A DNA stretch of 64,000 bases, from positions 10,587,480-10,651,479 of the forward strand of contig NC_035448.2 in NCBI RefSeq assembly GCF_002127325.2, read 5' to 3'. The position numbers and the translations under genes were made by a program. The stretch is from Helianthus annuus. Its lineage: Eukaryota > Streptophyta > Magnoliopsida > Asterales > Asteraceae. Under the pieces are notes generated by a model. It was not told the origin of the DNA. It searched no databases and saw nothing but the letters and a program-made list of their open reading frames with translations. Of this stretch, positions 45,027 through 55,445 are shown in pieces (positions within the stretch are counted from its first letter, which is position 1; each line of letters starts with the position of its first letter).

Positions 45027-46488
45027 TTATATGCGTTAACATAGAAGAAAATAATTATGCCCCTTTCTCTTACCATAAACATATCAATTCTTACTTCAAT
45101 TATGGTGTTTCCAGTTTTGATTGTTTTTATGGCCATATATCATGAGTCAGATTGTTAGTGTAGATTCTTAAACTCTCAAAAGCAAAATCAAACTGTTAAG
45201 AAAGAAACTTAACTATACCAAACCAAACCAAACCAAACCAAACCTACGAGCAGTTTGTTTTGGTTTGAAATTAAGTTTACCACAAGTTGGAGCTTATATA
45301 TAAAAATTCAACAATAATTGAAGAAGCATGAAAAAGAATTTAGTAATTGATAACTGGATACCTTGTACAAATGTAAATCAAGATTTTGTAAGCATTGTAA
45401 TTTTGAATTTATTTTTCCCCTAACCTAATACAATTAAAAGAGCTGAACGAAAACATGAAATCAAAGCATACAATAGTCCTAAACGTTGTAAGTTTTCTGT
45501 TAATTTTTCTTATCACTACAAAGAATTTGCGCAATAGCGGCGACTTTAAAACCTAATTAGGTTTCTTTTACGCACACATTTGCAGTCTGATCCGGTTTAG
45601 AACACATGGTTATTTAGCTAAACCGTAAATAAGTTGTGTAGTCACATTTGATACATTTAAACCACCTGTTTGAAATTGAAATATTCATAAACAAATTAAA
45701 TGACCAGAGAACCAAAATTAATAATAAAAAAACCTACCACATAAATCCTAACTAGATTGCAACTTAACATGGCTGGCCTTTGCTCCGTTTTCTAGTAGTA
45801 TGTAGTTTTTTTCCTCCATTGTAAATAAGACCTAAATACGATCAAACCCAACATTAAACGTTAGTAGAATTTTAATGAAAAGAAACGAAAAGTAATAGAA
45901 GATTTAATTAAGGGAACTTACCGTTTTACAGAAGCTGTGAAAAAGTAATTAAGCACTTATGTTGTACGAAATCAATTATGAGTATGATGATGCCTATTTA
46001 TAATTTATAATTATGAGTATGATGCTACCTATTAAGCACCCTTGCGTTGCGGCGGGGACGAACACCAATGCCACGCACTACTGCCAACGACCTTCAACAC
46101 TGAAGTTGTGACGCGTTAATGCGAAGAAATTAAACCAAAACGTAAAGCATATAAAAAATAACTAAGTCGATCTAAGACCTCGCACTTTACGATAAACTTG
46201 TCAAATGGGAAAAAATAGACGACGTAAAAACATTTAACTACACACGCACGTTGCGTCGTGTTAACTCGCAAAAATTAGAACGGAACGTAAAACAAAATTT
46301 TACGAAAAATGAAAAGTATAGAGGAACAAAGTTGAAAGTAAAAATGTTGTGGGGTTAAAAGTAAAAAAAAATCAAATAGTTTTGGATTAAAAGTAAAGAT
46401 GAAAAGTTTTGGGGTTAAAAATAAAAAATCAGATAGTTTTAAATTAAAAGTAAAGAATCAAATAGTTTTGGGTTAAAAGTAAAAAATC

Positions 46489-46494
<6 letters not shown>

Positions 46495-46541
<47 letters not shown>
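46495..46541. repeat. Poly(A) run of about 47 bp
   Basis: An uninterrupted A run after AAAGTAAAAAATCA repeats. Length is prone to assembly error. No upstream gene or LINE was recognised to explain it as a retroposon tail. Confidence 0.9.
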
Positions 46542-46544
<3 letters not shown>

Positions 46545-47071
46545 CACCAAACATAAGATACAACACCTTGCATAACTGCATACATAAGAACGTGGGGATT
46601 TTGTAATTCTTCAGATTGTGTTGTTTTTTAAATTTAGATTTTATATAAATCTACTCTATACTATATTATATTACATTTTCTATGATCATGTTAAAACTTA
46701 AGAAAATTAAGACGTATAAATATGTTTGTTATGGTACAATTCACAATGCATATGTAAACTACTTTTTAGGGGTAAATTTTTACCCCCTTAATACTTACAG
46801 TTTACCCCTTTATGTTTACTCATATATTTCTAATTTTTTTTGTTTTTCTTTTATATATTTGAATATGTTATGTTTTAAAAAATTACGAACATACTATCAC
46901 AATGTACTCATTTTTTGTCGACATAAGTCATTCATGCATTAATGTATAAGTCTTTTTTTGCATAAGATTATTTAACTTTAAGAATAACGAAAAAACCACA
47001 AGAGTGTATAGAAATTATGCTTTGACTTTTAATTTATCGGTTTATTTTTTAAAAAAGTTAAAAAAAAATAC

Positions 47072-47590
47072 TGTTAAAGGATATAGATACTTTTAACAAT
47101 TTAATACTTCATTTTTATGTAATTTAATTGTCTCGTGTTCTTTTTTGTTTACATGTGAGAGCTGCTTGCTATTGGGCCAAAGAAAGGCTGGATGGGCTGG
47201 TTAGAGATAGTTGGGCTTGTTAGAGAAAGCTGGGCCAGTGACTACTAGAAGACCGAAGACTGCAGACCAATATAAAAAAGATCATTATCTCAGTTAAAAG
47301 TTTAGTTGAGATATTGTTTTCAGTTGTTCATTCTCTTGTTTCTCTCTAAAGGTCACTTAGGGTTTCTGTACATTTAATCACTGATTCGTCTTGTATCAGT
47401 GATTTTAGTGTGAGATCTTGTGAGTATTGATGATTATCGTGTTGATAATCGTCTATTGTTGAGAGTTGAGAGTTAGTGTCGATCATATTCAGATCGGTTC
47501 TGTGTATTCGTGTAATCATCAAGTTGTTGAGTAATAAAGTTTTTTGGTTGGATTCTTGTTGATTACAGTAAGATACCTGTATTTTTTACA
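47072..47590 (+). repeat. 5' LTR of copia F
   Basis: TGTTAAAGGATATAG...GTATTTTTTACA, 519 bp. It contains a TATA box and ends two bases short of nothing, i.e. it abuts the PBS directly. Confidence 0.97.
47271..47278 (+). promoter_or_regulatory. Probable TATA box of copia F
   Basis: TATAAAAA about 200 bp into the LTR, downstream of the GGGCC-containing U3. The only strong TATA candidate in the LTR; repeated at 53097-53104 in the 3' LTR. Confidence 0.55.
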
Positions 47591-47602
47591 TGGTATCAGA
47601 GC
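47591..47602 (+). other. Primer binding site of copia F
   Basis: TGGTATCAGAGC immediately after the LTR, complementary to initiator-Met tRNA. Confidence 0.92.
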
Positions 47603-48501
47603 TTAGATAACTCTTGGGGTTTTTAATCGGTGATTGTTCTGTCTCCGATTCGTGTTCCGCTGCAGATTTGTGATTATTTCTGTTGAGTTCTTGGTGGATC
47701 TGGGTAGTGTTCTTGCTGCCGATTCCTTTTTTGAAGATCAGGTTGTCTCGGTGTTTGTGCCGTTCAAGATATAGAAACCCTAGATCTAGGGTTTGGTTTT
47801 TTTTTCTTTTCTTCTTCTCTTGTCTGATCTGGAAGTTTCTTGGTAGACTGTTGGTTTACCGGCTTCCGATCTTGGGCTTCTTGATATTTGTTCTTGGCGT
47901 ATACCGTTGGTGAAACCCTAATCTAGGGTTTGAGTTTGCTCGGAGCAGATTTGCGATTGAAGAACTGAGTTGGTCTTTGTAACCCTAGAAGGTTACAAGG
48001 CAAACCAACCGGTTTTTTTTTTGTTGCTGTGTCTTCTTGTCAGTGTGTGTAGCCCTAAGTGAAGGCTATACCCTGACGTGCTTGGAGTTATACGCTTCCG
48101 GTGACTTCTTTCCTTGCTTTGTTTTTTTAATTTTCATTGCATTGTGCATTTGTGAGTCTAGGCATTATTGTTGCCGGGGTAGTTTGGACCGGTTTGATTG
48201 ATTGGGACACAGGAAGGGTACATCCTGTTGCATTGTTTTTGTTGTCTATTTGATTTCTGGTTGTTGATTGCTTCTTGATTGGTTCTGTAGTTTTATCTTG
48301 TGTTACTTGTTGATATTCTATCTGTTTTGTGTAGTTGTTATCTTCATTAATTGTGTTGGCTCCCTTGACAAGGTTTGCAGTGGCACCTTGAGTGACGAAC
48401 CACTGATCTGACCCTCTGTCTTGGCTTCGCCTTGTGTGTTTTTTCCTTTACTTGTGTGGTTTTGGGATTCTTGTGTTTACCTGCTTTAGGATTGTTTCAA
48501 A
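47603..48501 (+). other. Untranslated leader of copia F
   Basis: About 900 bp between PBS and gag-pol. It holds T/G-rich sequence and a short 76-codon open frame at 47683-47913 that looks incidental. No motif array like those in copia B or L2 is present. Confidence 0.7.
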
Positions 48502-51500
48502 ATGGTAGATGGTCCTGTTGTCACAAGTGGTGGTTCAGGTCCTAATGATCCACCACCTGAGACACTCGTGAGTAAACTCGATGCAAGTGACCCTTTATAC
48601 TTGCATCCCTCTGATTCAAGTAACTTGACAATTGTGTCTATAAAGCTAAAAGGGTCTGAGAATTATACTGTTTGGGCTAACGCAATGCAACTTGCTTTAC
48701 AAGTTAAAAACAAATGGGGTTTTATAGATAAAAGTTGTATCAAATCTGAAAATAATGACGTTCTTTCTAGACAATGGGACAGATGCAATTCGATAGTGTT
48801 AACTTGGATCTTGAATTCCATTAGTGAAGACTTGTATATGGGACAGGTTTTCTCTAAGCTTGCTTGTGATGTTTGGACAGATTTGAAAGAAACTTACAAT
48901 AAAATTGACGGTTCTGTCGTGTTTGATCTATATCAGAAGATCAATTCTTTTAGTCAAAATGGGTCTAGTGTTTCTGAATATTATCATAAGTTGAATATAA
49001 TGTGGAGACAATTAGATCAGATCTTGCAATTGCCTGCTTGTTCATGTGATGCTGCCAAGGAGTTTAATAACTTTAATCATATGATAAAATTGATGCAATT
49101 TTTAATGGGCTTGGACAGTATGTATCAAGGGGTTAGGACTAATCTTTTAATGAAAGAAACTTTACCTACAATTAAGGAAGCGTTTGCTATAGTTTCTAGA
49201 GAAGAATCTCATAGAAATTATAGCAGTGGTAATAAAAGGAATCAAAGTTTGGCTTTTGTAAGTAAAGTTAATCAACCTGTTGAATTCAAGAGAACTAACA
49301 AGGTTTCAAATCAGAATCTTAAATGTACTCATTGTAACAAGATAGGGCATTCAGTTGATAAGTGTTTTGAAATCATTGGATATCCTTCTTGGTTGAAACC
49401 AAGAGGCAGTCAAGGAAAACGGGCAATTGCAAGTAGCGATAACACTGTTAATAGTTGTGAGGCTACTGTGAATACCTTAACTAGTGATCAAATTTCCAGG
49501 TTATTAAGTTTGCTAAATGATAAGTCTAGTGAAGGTCGTCAAAGCTGCAATGTATCAGGTTATTGTCATACCGTGTTTTGTTTTGCTAATTGTTTGGATA
49601 ACTGGGATAAGGTTGGTTGGATAGTGGACTCAGGAGCAAATCAACACATGGTTAAAGATGAATCTGGCTTAGTTGATAGTGTTAATGTTTCTGAATTTAA
49701 CATTAAAATTAAACATCCTAATGGGACAAGTGCTTTAGTCACTAAAATTGGAAACTTAAAACTAGCTAATAATGTGTTTTTAAAAGACGTGTTTGTTGTT
49801 CCTGAGTACAACATTAACCTAATCTCGGTTCATAAGTTAGCTAAAGATAACAAGGTTCGTGTAGTTTTTGATGAGAATACTTGTTTTGTTCAGGATTTAC
49901 TAACCAGGAAAGTCCTGGTGACTGGTAGACAAGTTGACGGGTTATATTTTTGTGGAAATCTATGTGTTTCTAACAAGGTGTGCTATAATAGTAATAGTGT
50001 GTCTAATCTTTGGCATGCAAGGTTTGGTCATCCTTCTGATAACGCTTTAAATGTTTTAAAAAACAAGTTAAATGTTAAAATTGATGGTACCAAACCTTGT
50101 GAAGTGTGTCAAAGGGCCAAGCAACACCGTGAGCCATTTCCTTTGAGTAATCATTCTACTACTGAACTGGGGGAACTTGTACATCTTGATGTATGGGGTC
50201 CTTACAAAGTTCGTAGTAAAGAAGGTTTTAGATACTTCTTGACTATAGTAGATGATTATTCACGGGCTGTGTGGGTAAGTCTCATGAAGTCTAAACAGGA
50301 AGTGTATGAAAATGTTTTTGAGTTTGTTAATATAATTAAAACTCAGTTCAAAAAAGATGTCAAGTGTTTAAGGAGTGATAATGGAACTGAGTTTGTAAAT
50401 AATCAAATGAATAGTTTTTGCAAAGGCAAAGGTATCGTGCATCAGACTTCATGTACTTATACTCCACAGCAAAATGGGGTTGTTGAACGGAAACATAGGC
50501 ATTTGTTAAATGTTGCTAGAGCCTTGTTATTTCAAAGTGGTTTACCTGTCAGTTTTTGGTCTGATTGTATATTAACTGCTGCTTATTTGATCAATAGGAC
50601 TCCTTCTTCAGTGATAGGTGGTAGGACTCCGTATGAGCTTGTGTATAGGTTTGAACCTGTCTTAGATCATTTGAGAGTGTTTGGTTGTCTGGGTTTTTGT
50701 ACTGTTTTAAATGAACATGATAAACTCAGTAGTAGGGCTGAGAAATCGGTTTTCATTGGATATTCAATTGAGAAAAAAGGTTATAAAATGTTTAGCCTAG
50801 ACAGTAAAACTGAGTTTTTTTCAAGAGATGTAAAGTTTTTTGAATCAGTGATTCCATTCAAAGATAAAAATATTTTGAATTCTGTGAATAAAAACAGTAA
50901 TTTTGATGTCACAAACTTAAATTTTTTTGACATGTATGATATCCCAGAAAATCAAACCGTAGAAGCTCCCTGTGATGAAATAAAAGATCAAAACTACAAA
51001 GTATCGGGGACACATGGGTCTCAGGAGTCTATGTTAGGAAGTACTAGTACTACCGGCGAGGTTCAACATGAGCAGCCGGGTACAAGTAGTACCAACATTG
51101 ATCAGACTGAGCATGTGATGACTGATGATGCCGAGGGTCATAATTCTGAGGGATTGTATAGTGATCAATTAGAGGTTCAACCTACACCTAGGCGTTCTAC
51201 TAGGAGTTCTACTTTGCCTAGAAACTTGAGTGACTATGTGGTAGAAGGAAAAGTTAAATATGGGTTAGAAAAAGTAGTTAACTATTCTAATCTTTCTGTT
51301 GAACATAAATGTTTCACATCTCTGTTAGACAAAAGTTGTGAACCAAGGAACTTTTACGAGGCATCCAAGGATCCGAATTGGGTATCGGCTATGAACGAAG
51401 AGATAGAGGCTCTTCATAGAAACGATACCTGGGATCTTGTTGAATTGCCTCCTGGTAGAAGTGTCATAGGATGTAAGTGGGTTTATAAGATAAAATATAA

Positions 51501-52881
51501 ATCCACCGGGGAAATTGAAAGGTTTAAAGCCCGGCTGGTTGCCAAGGGTTTTAGTCAAAAACAAGGTATTGATTTTGACGAAACCTTTTCTCCGGTAGTA
51601 AAACTTGTGACTGTTAGGTGTATTATATCTATAGCAGTTGATAAGGGTTGGAGTTTGTATCAACTTGATGTTAATAACGCTTTCCTGTACGGTGAGTTGA
51701 ATGAAGATGTCTATATGAGTCTTCCTGATGGTTATTTTCCACATGAAGAGCATAGGGTTTGTAAGTTAAAAAGATCTCTTTATGGACTTAAACAAGCCCC
51801 TAGAATGTGGAATGAGAGATTGGTAAATGTGTTGTTTGAACTGGGGTTTAAACAAAGCAAATGTGATTACTCTTTGTTCTATAAAATTAACAAAGATGTT
51901 ATAATATATTTGCTTGTATACGTGGATGATATAGTTGTAACTGGTAATTGTCTAAGTGAAATAAATAAGGTTAAGAACAGTCTTAAGACTAAGTTCTTAA
52001 TTAAAGATTTAGGTGAACTGAAGTATTTTCTTGGCATAGAAGTAATTAAAGAAAAAGATAACATTTGCTTATCACAAAGAAAATACTGCTTAGAGCTGCT
52101 TATCGAGTATGGCATGAGTGGGTGCAAACCGGTAAGTACTCCGATTGAGCAGAATTATTTAGTCAATGCTTTGTGTAAAGGAAATGGTGAATTACTTGAT
52201 GATATTACTGGCTACCAACGGCTGGTAGGCAAGCTAATTTATCTTGCACATACCAGACCAGATATATCATACACTGTTCATTTTTTGAGTCAATATATGC
52301 ATTCTCCGACGAATGGTCATCTGAAAGTGGCATTCAGGTTACTTAGATATCTGAAACAATCACCAGGAAGGGGTGTGTTATTTAGTAAAGGATCTCATTT
52401 TGATTTAATTGCTTATGCTGATTCAGATTGGGCCAAGTGCCTTGAGACCAGGAAATCAATAACTGGGTATTGTGTGTTTCTTGGAAATTCTATGGTTTCG
52501 TGGAGAAGTAAAAAACAGACGACTGTATCTCGGTCTTCTGCTGAGGCTGAGTACAGGTCGATGTGTGCAGTTGCATGCGAAGTTGTGTGGATTAAAAACA
52601 TTCTGTCTGAGTTGGATATTAATGTTAATCTACCAGTAAAGTTGTTTTGTGATAATACTGCTGCATTGTCGATAGCAGCAAATCCTGTTTTTCATGACAG
52701 GACTAAACATTTCGAGATCGACTTGTTTTTCTTAAGAGATTTAATTTCCAAAGGTATTATAAAGACTCTTGGAATTGGTTCCAAACAACAGTTGGCGGAT
52801 TTAATGACAAAAGGGTTGTTGGTTGGTCAACATGATGAGCTGTGTAAGAACATAAATATGCATGATTCGTTTAAGTATTAA
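48502..52881 (+). CDS. Copia F Gag-Pol polyprotein
   Basis: 1459 codons, one frame, start CAAAATGG at 48502. Gag occupies about residues 30-250. The zinc knuckle CTHCNKIGHSVDKC uses C275, C278, H283 and C288. The aspartic protease active site WIVDSGANQHM has D376. The GAG-pre-integrase zinc site is H505, H510, C533, C536. The integrase triad is D563 (HLDVWGP), D626 (LRSDNGTEF) and E662 (NGVVERKH), with 35 residues between the last two as expected. RT has D1056 (LDVNNAFL) and the YVDD box D1142/D1143. RNase H has D1307 (YADSDWA), E1348 (SAEAEY) and D1384 (CDNTAA). Protease-integrase-RT-RNase H order is copia. No stop, frameshift or missing catalytic residue was seen, so the polyprotein is probably functional. 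Gag and Pol share one frame, so no frameshift is needed for Pol. Confidence 0.97.
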   Translation: MVDGPVVTSGGSGPNDPPPETLVSKLDASDPLYLHPSDSSNLTIVSIKLKGSENYTVWANAMQLALQVKNKWGFIDKSCIKSENNDVLSRQWDRCNSIVLTWILNSISEDLYMGQVFSKLACDVWTDLKETYNKIDGSVVFDLYQKINSFSQNGSSVSEYYHKLNIMWRQLDQILQLPACSCDAAKEFNNFNHMIKLMQFLMGLDSMYQGVRTNLLMKETLPTIKEAFAIVSREESHRNYSSGNKRNQSLAFVSKVNQPVEFKRTNKVSNQNLKCTHCNKIGHSVDKCFEIIGYPSWLKPRGSQGKRAIASSDNTVNSCEATVNTLTSDQISRLLSLLNDKSSEGRQSCNVSGYCHTVFCFANCLDNWDKVGWIVDSGANQHMVKDESGLVDSVNVSEFNIKIKHPNGTSALVTKIGNLKLANNVFLKDVFVVPEYNINLISVHKLAKDNKVRVVFDENTCFVQDLLTRKVLVTGRQVDGLYFCGNLCVSNKVCYNSNSVSNLWHARFGHPSDNALNVLKNKLNVKIDGTKPCEVCQRAKQHREPFPLSNHSTTELGELVHLDVWGPYKVRSKEGFRYFLTIVDDYSRAVWVSLMKSKQEVYENVFEFVNIIKTQFKKDVKCLRSDNGTEFVNNQMNSFCKGKGIVHQTSCTYTPQQNGVVERKHRHLLNVARALLFQSGLPVSFWSDCILTAAYLINRTPSSVIGGRTPYELVYRFEPVLDHLRVFGCLGFCTVLNEHDKLSSRAEKSVFIGYSIEKKGYKMFSLDSKTEFFSRDVKFFESVIPFKDKNILNSVNKNSNFDVTNLNFFDMYDIPENQTVEAPCDEIKDQNYKVSGTHGSQESMLGSTSTTGEVQHEQPGTSSTNIDQTEHVMTDDAEGHNSEGLYSDQLEVQPTPRRSTRSSTLPRNLSDYVVEGKVKYGLEKVVNYSNLSVEHKCFTSLLDKSCEPRNFYEASKDPNWVSAMNEEIEALHRNDTWDLVELPPGRSVIGCKWVYKIKYKSTGEIERFKARLVAKGFSQKQGIDFDETFSPVVKLVTVRCIISIAVDKGWSLYQLDVNNAFLYGELNEDVYMSLPDGYFPHEEHRVCKLKRSLYGLKQAPRMWNERLVNVLFELGFKQSKCDYSLFYKINKDVIIYLLVYVDDIVVTGNCLSEINKVKNSLKTKFLIKDLGELKYFLGIEVIKEKDNICLSQRKYCLELLIEYGMSGCKPVSTPIEQNYLVNALCKGNGELLDDITGYQRLVGKLIYLAHTRPDISYTVHFLSQYMHSPTNGHLKVAFRLLRYLKQSPGRGVLFSKGSHFDLIAYADSDWAKCLETRKSITGYCVFLGNSMVSWRSKKQTTVSRSSAEAEYRSMCAVACEVVWIKNILSELDINVNLPVKLFCDNTAALSIAANPVFHDRTKHFEIDLFFLRDLISKGIIKTLGIGSKQQLADLMTKGLLVGQHDELCKNINMHDSFKY

Positions 52882-52897
52882 ATTGAGGGGGGGGGGG
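52882..52897 (+). other. Polypurine tract of copia F
   Basis: ATTGAGGGGGGGGGGG directly before the 3' LTR, the primer for plus-strand DNA synthesis. The long G-run is liable to sequencing error. Confidence 0.85.
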
Positions 52898-53416
52898 TGT
52901 TAAAGGATATAGATACTTTTAACAATTTAATACTTCATTTTTATGTAATTTAATTGTCTCGTGTTCTTTTTTGTTTACATGTGAGAGCTGCTTGCTATTG
53001 GGCCAAAGAAAGGCTGGATGGGCTGGTTAGAGATAGTTGGGCTTGTTAGAGAAAGCTGGGCCAGTGACTACTAGAAGACCGAAGACTGCAGACCAATATA
53101 AAAAAGATCATTATCTCAGTTAAAAGTTTAGTTGAGATATTGTTTTCAGTTGTTCATTCTCTTGTTTCTCTCTAAAGGTCACTTAGGGTTTCTGTACATT
53201 TAATCACTGATTCGTCTTGTATCAGTGATTTTAGTGTGAGATCTTGTGAGTATTGATGATTATCGTGTTGATAATCGTCTATTGTTGAGAGTTGAGAGTT
53301 AGTGTCGATCATATTCAGATCGGTTCTGTGTATTCGTGTAATCATCAAGTTGTTGAGTAATAAAGTTTTTTGGTTGGATTCTTGTTGATTACAGTAAGAT
53401 ACCTGTATTTTTTACA
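52898..53416 (+). repeat. 3' LTR of copia F
   Basis: 519 bp, read base by base against the 5' LTR without a difference found. Confidence 0.97.
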
Positions 53417-53421
53417 AATAC

Positions 53422-53952
53422 TCCTTCCAATTCTATTACAATTTTTTGAAAGGCTTTAAGTCTAATTAAAGAGTAGTTATAACTTCTCCTTGACCCACTA
53501 ACATTAGTTTATTCTTTTAATTTAGTATAGATATAAACGTCATTGACTTTTTTATACTATGGTATATAAACATCATTGTTTTATTTTATTATAAAATACC
53601 CCAATATATTTTAAATTTAACTATGTGTTGAATAATAAAGCATTACTTATAAATTTACAACAATCTTTGTTTTTTTAATAAACGATAATCGACCATGCAT
53701 TGTTTAATTTGTGCAAGTGTTTACTTTCATTAAAAGTAAGACAAAGGAATTTTATTACCACCAAAGAAAGATAAATTAGAGAACTTAATCCAAAAGAATA
53801 AGTTGACAACCACCTCACAAAAGAAATTGTTTATTAATTATGTATATATTTAATCAGATACATTAAAATTTCCACAAAAGAAGAGTCACGTGTGTAAACC
53901 AATGTATGATTGTCATGGAACGGAATTGTGATTAGTGTGGTTATAGTTAAAA
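53422..53952. other. AT-rich non-coding stretch
   Basis: No gene or clear repeat family was recognised between copia F and the truncated gag of element G. Confidence 0.6.
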
Positions 53953-54335
53953 CTAATTGATATCATAGTATAGGGTGTGTTTTTCCCTTGCCCAATTAAT
54001 GAGCTCATTTAAAGCTTCGTATTTAGAAGGGGTGATGAGCTCTTGGTACTCGGCTTTTAACATATCATGATAGTGGTTAATCTTCATCCTCTCCGTTCTT
54101 GCAAATTCCTTACAAACATCAACTTATCGAGAAAAGTGTTAGTGATTTCTGTTGATGCAGATTTTGTGTCCGATGCTTGTCGAATAGATTAGTTATTATT
54201 TTACGCTGAATTTGTAATAGTTAGTGAAACGGTCTATCGAACGTGTATAGACCCGCTCGTTTGAAGTGGTCAAACGAGAGGGTTATTCGGTTGACCGTGT
54301 GTGTTTGCTAGACAAATTATGGTTGTATATGTTGG

Positions 54336-54512
54336 TGTCGAAGGATAAGGCATCGAAGGATTGTGTATCCTTCGATGAGCTCGAAAGATATCCATCGAAG
54401 GTTGAAGATGGACCTCGAAGGATATGGCATCCTTCGAGGTATGTGTGTATCTTTCGAAAGCTGGATGGTCGACAGATGATCTATCGACCAGTCAGTTTAA
54501 TCCTTCGACCGT
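54336..54512. repeat. TCGAAGGAT motif array in U3 of L2
   Basis: About nine copies of TCGAAGGAT, TCGAAAGAT or their complements in about 180 bp. It lies between sequence shared with L1 (GCTAGACAAAT) and the TATA box at 54528, and is absent from L1. The same array recurs in the 3' LTR at about 57293-57469. Confidence 0.9.
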
Positions 54513-54527
54513 GCAACCTGTGTTTGG

Positions 54528-54535
54528 TATAAATA
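54528..54535 (+). promoter_or_regulatory. Probable TATA box of L2
   Basis: TATAAATA in GGTATAAATACC, conserved in L1. The motif array ends about 16 bp upstream. Confidence 0.6.
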
Positions 54536-54811
54536 CCAACACCATGTCATTTGCAACACAAGAGTGAGAGCACAAGTGTGTGCTAGAGAGTGATAGGAGG
54601 TTTGAGTCCTCACCGGGAGAAATCACCACTTGATTTCTCCCTGGATGTATACTTCTTTGGTATTAGTTCGGTTATCATGTAATCGGGCCGACTTGTAATG
54701 TTTACTACCGGATTAATACAAAAGTTGTTTGTTTATCATCTCTTTATCTCTTCCATCTTTGAACATAATCATGAAAATCACGGATTGTATCCCGAAACAC
54801 GGACCTACAAT

Positions 54812-54824
54812 TGGTATCAGAGCC
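54812..54824 (+). other. Primer binding site of L2
   Basis: TGGTATCAGAGCC, 2 nt after the LTR end. Confidence 0.88.
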
Positions 54825-55109
54825 ATGGTGCCCGATTTAGTAAAACTAACCGTTTACTAAGTCACATGTGCTCTAGATCTGTGATTTTTGTGTGTTTTTG
54901 TTCAAGATGTAAAAATGGTGAAAATGAGAAAAACTCAGATCTGGACCCGAATATTCAGATCTGTGATAAAACGAGTGTTGGGTTTTATGTTTTTCTCCTA
55001 AATCTTCAAGTTTCCTTCATCAAAAATGGTGTTCAAGTGTTTTCGTTAAATCTGCTGTTTTACCCAGATGTCTGTGTTCTTGATGTTCTTCACATCTTCA
55101 TGTGTTGAA

Positions 55110-55445
55110 AGATGTGAAGAACTTCGAAAGGTCAGATAGTCACTCGAAGGATCAAAAGAACTTCGAAGGGTCAGATTCAATTAACTTCGAAAGGTCAACT
55201 TCAGTTCTCGAAAGATCAGAAAGGATTTCGAAAGGTCAACTTTCTGTTCGAAGGGTCATGTCAACTTTCTGTTCGAAGGGTCATGTCATCTTCATCAACA
55301 GAATCGAAGGATCAATTATAATTCCCACCAAATTTGAAGGATCACCTTTACTGTTCCACAATTTCGAAGGATCAAGAATATATTTCGAAGGATCACTTTA
55401 TATTTCGATAGATCATCTTTCAAAATAAATAATTTCGAAAGATGT
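55110..55445. repeat. TTCGAAAGGTCA/TTCGAAGGATCA array in the leader of L2
   Basis: About fourteen copies at 15-30 bp spacing, mostly TTCGAA(A/G)G(G/A)TCA. A 27-bp local duplication containing GGGTCATGTCAACTTTCTG lies near 55253-55285. The open frame over the array results from the regular repeat. Confidence 0.85.

Larger units (their letters stand above)
42803..47066. other. Long non-coding stretch between S3 and copia F
   Basis: No gene was recognised. At 43070-43440, ATAACCGAC- and GGTTATGGTTTTCC-type segments occur in both orientations (MITE-like, family unclear). There is a (CCAAA)n run (about 45209-45243). CACTACAAAGAATTTGCGC at 45514 looks like a CACTA end without a partner. A repeated AATTATGAGTATGATG lies at about 45975-46022. 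At 46330-46490, GGTTAAAAGTAAAAAATCA units precede a run of about 47 A. The segment 46020-46290 (GCGTTGCGGCGGGGAC) resembles Helitron tails but lacks a clear CTRR. Confidence 0.55.
47072..53416 (+). mobile_element. Intact, young Ty1/copia retrotransposon F
   Basis: Two 519-bp LTRs that I read as identical (47072-47590, 52898-53416), a perfect AATAC target duplication (47067-47071, 53417-53421), PBS at 47591, one full-length gag-pol frame and a polypurine tract. All parts needed for transposition are visible. Identical LTRs imply a very recent insertion. The adjoining sequence on both sides is AT-rich and unassigned. Confidence 0.97.
54150..54809 (+). repeat. 5' LTR of L2
   Basis: TGTTGATGCAG...CACGGACCTACA. 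Open frames across it (for example 54266-54532) are repeated in the 3' LTR and are not genes. Confidence 0.95.

Noticed and set aside
46020..46300. GCGTTGCGGCGGGG segment as a minus-strand Helitron 3' tail
   Set aside because: Lacks a clear CTRR next to the hairpin; too decayed to call.
46648..46680. TCTATACTATATTATATTAC as a Helitron 5' end
   Set aside because: AT-rich chance match is likely and no hairpin-CTRR end could be paired with it.
47683..47913. Upstream open frame of copia F as a separate gene
   Set aside because: Hydrophobic low-complexity reading of the T/G-rich leader with no family match.
54266..54532. 88-codon open frame, also at 57223-57489
   Set aside because: Present in both LTRs of L2 and made largely of TCGAAGGAT repeats.
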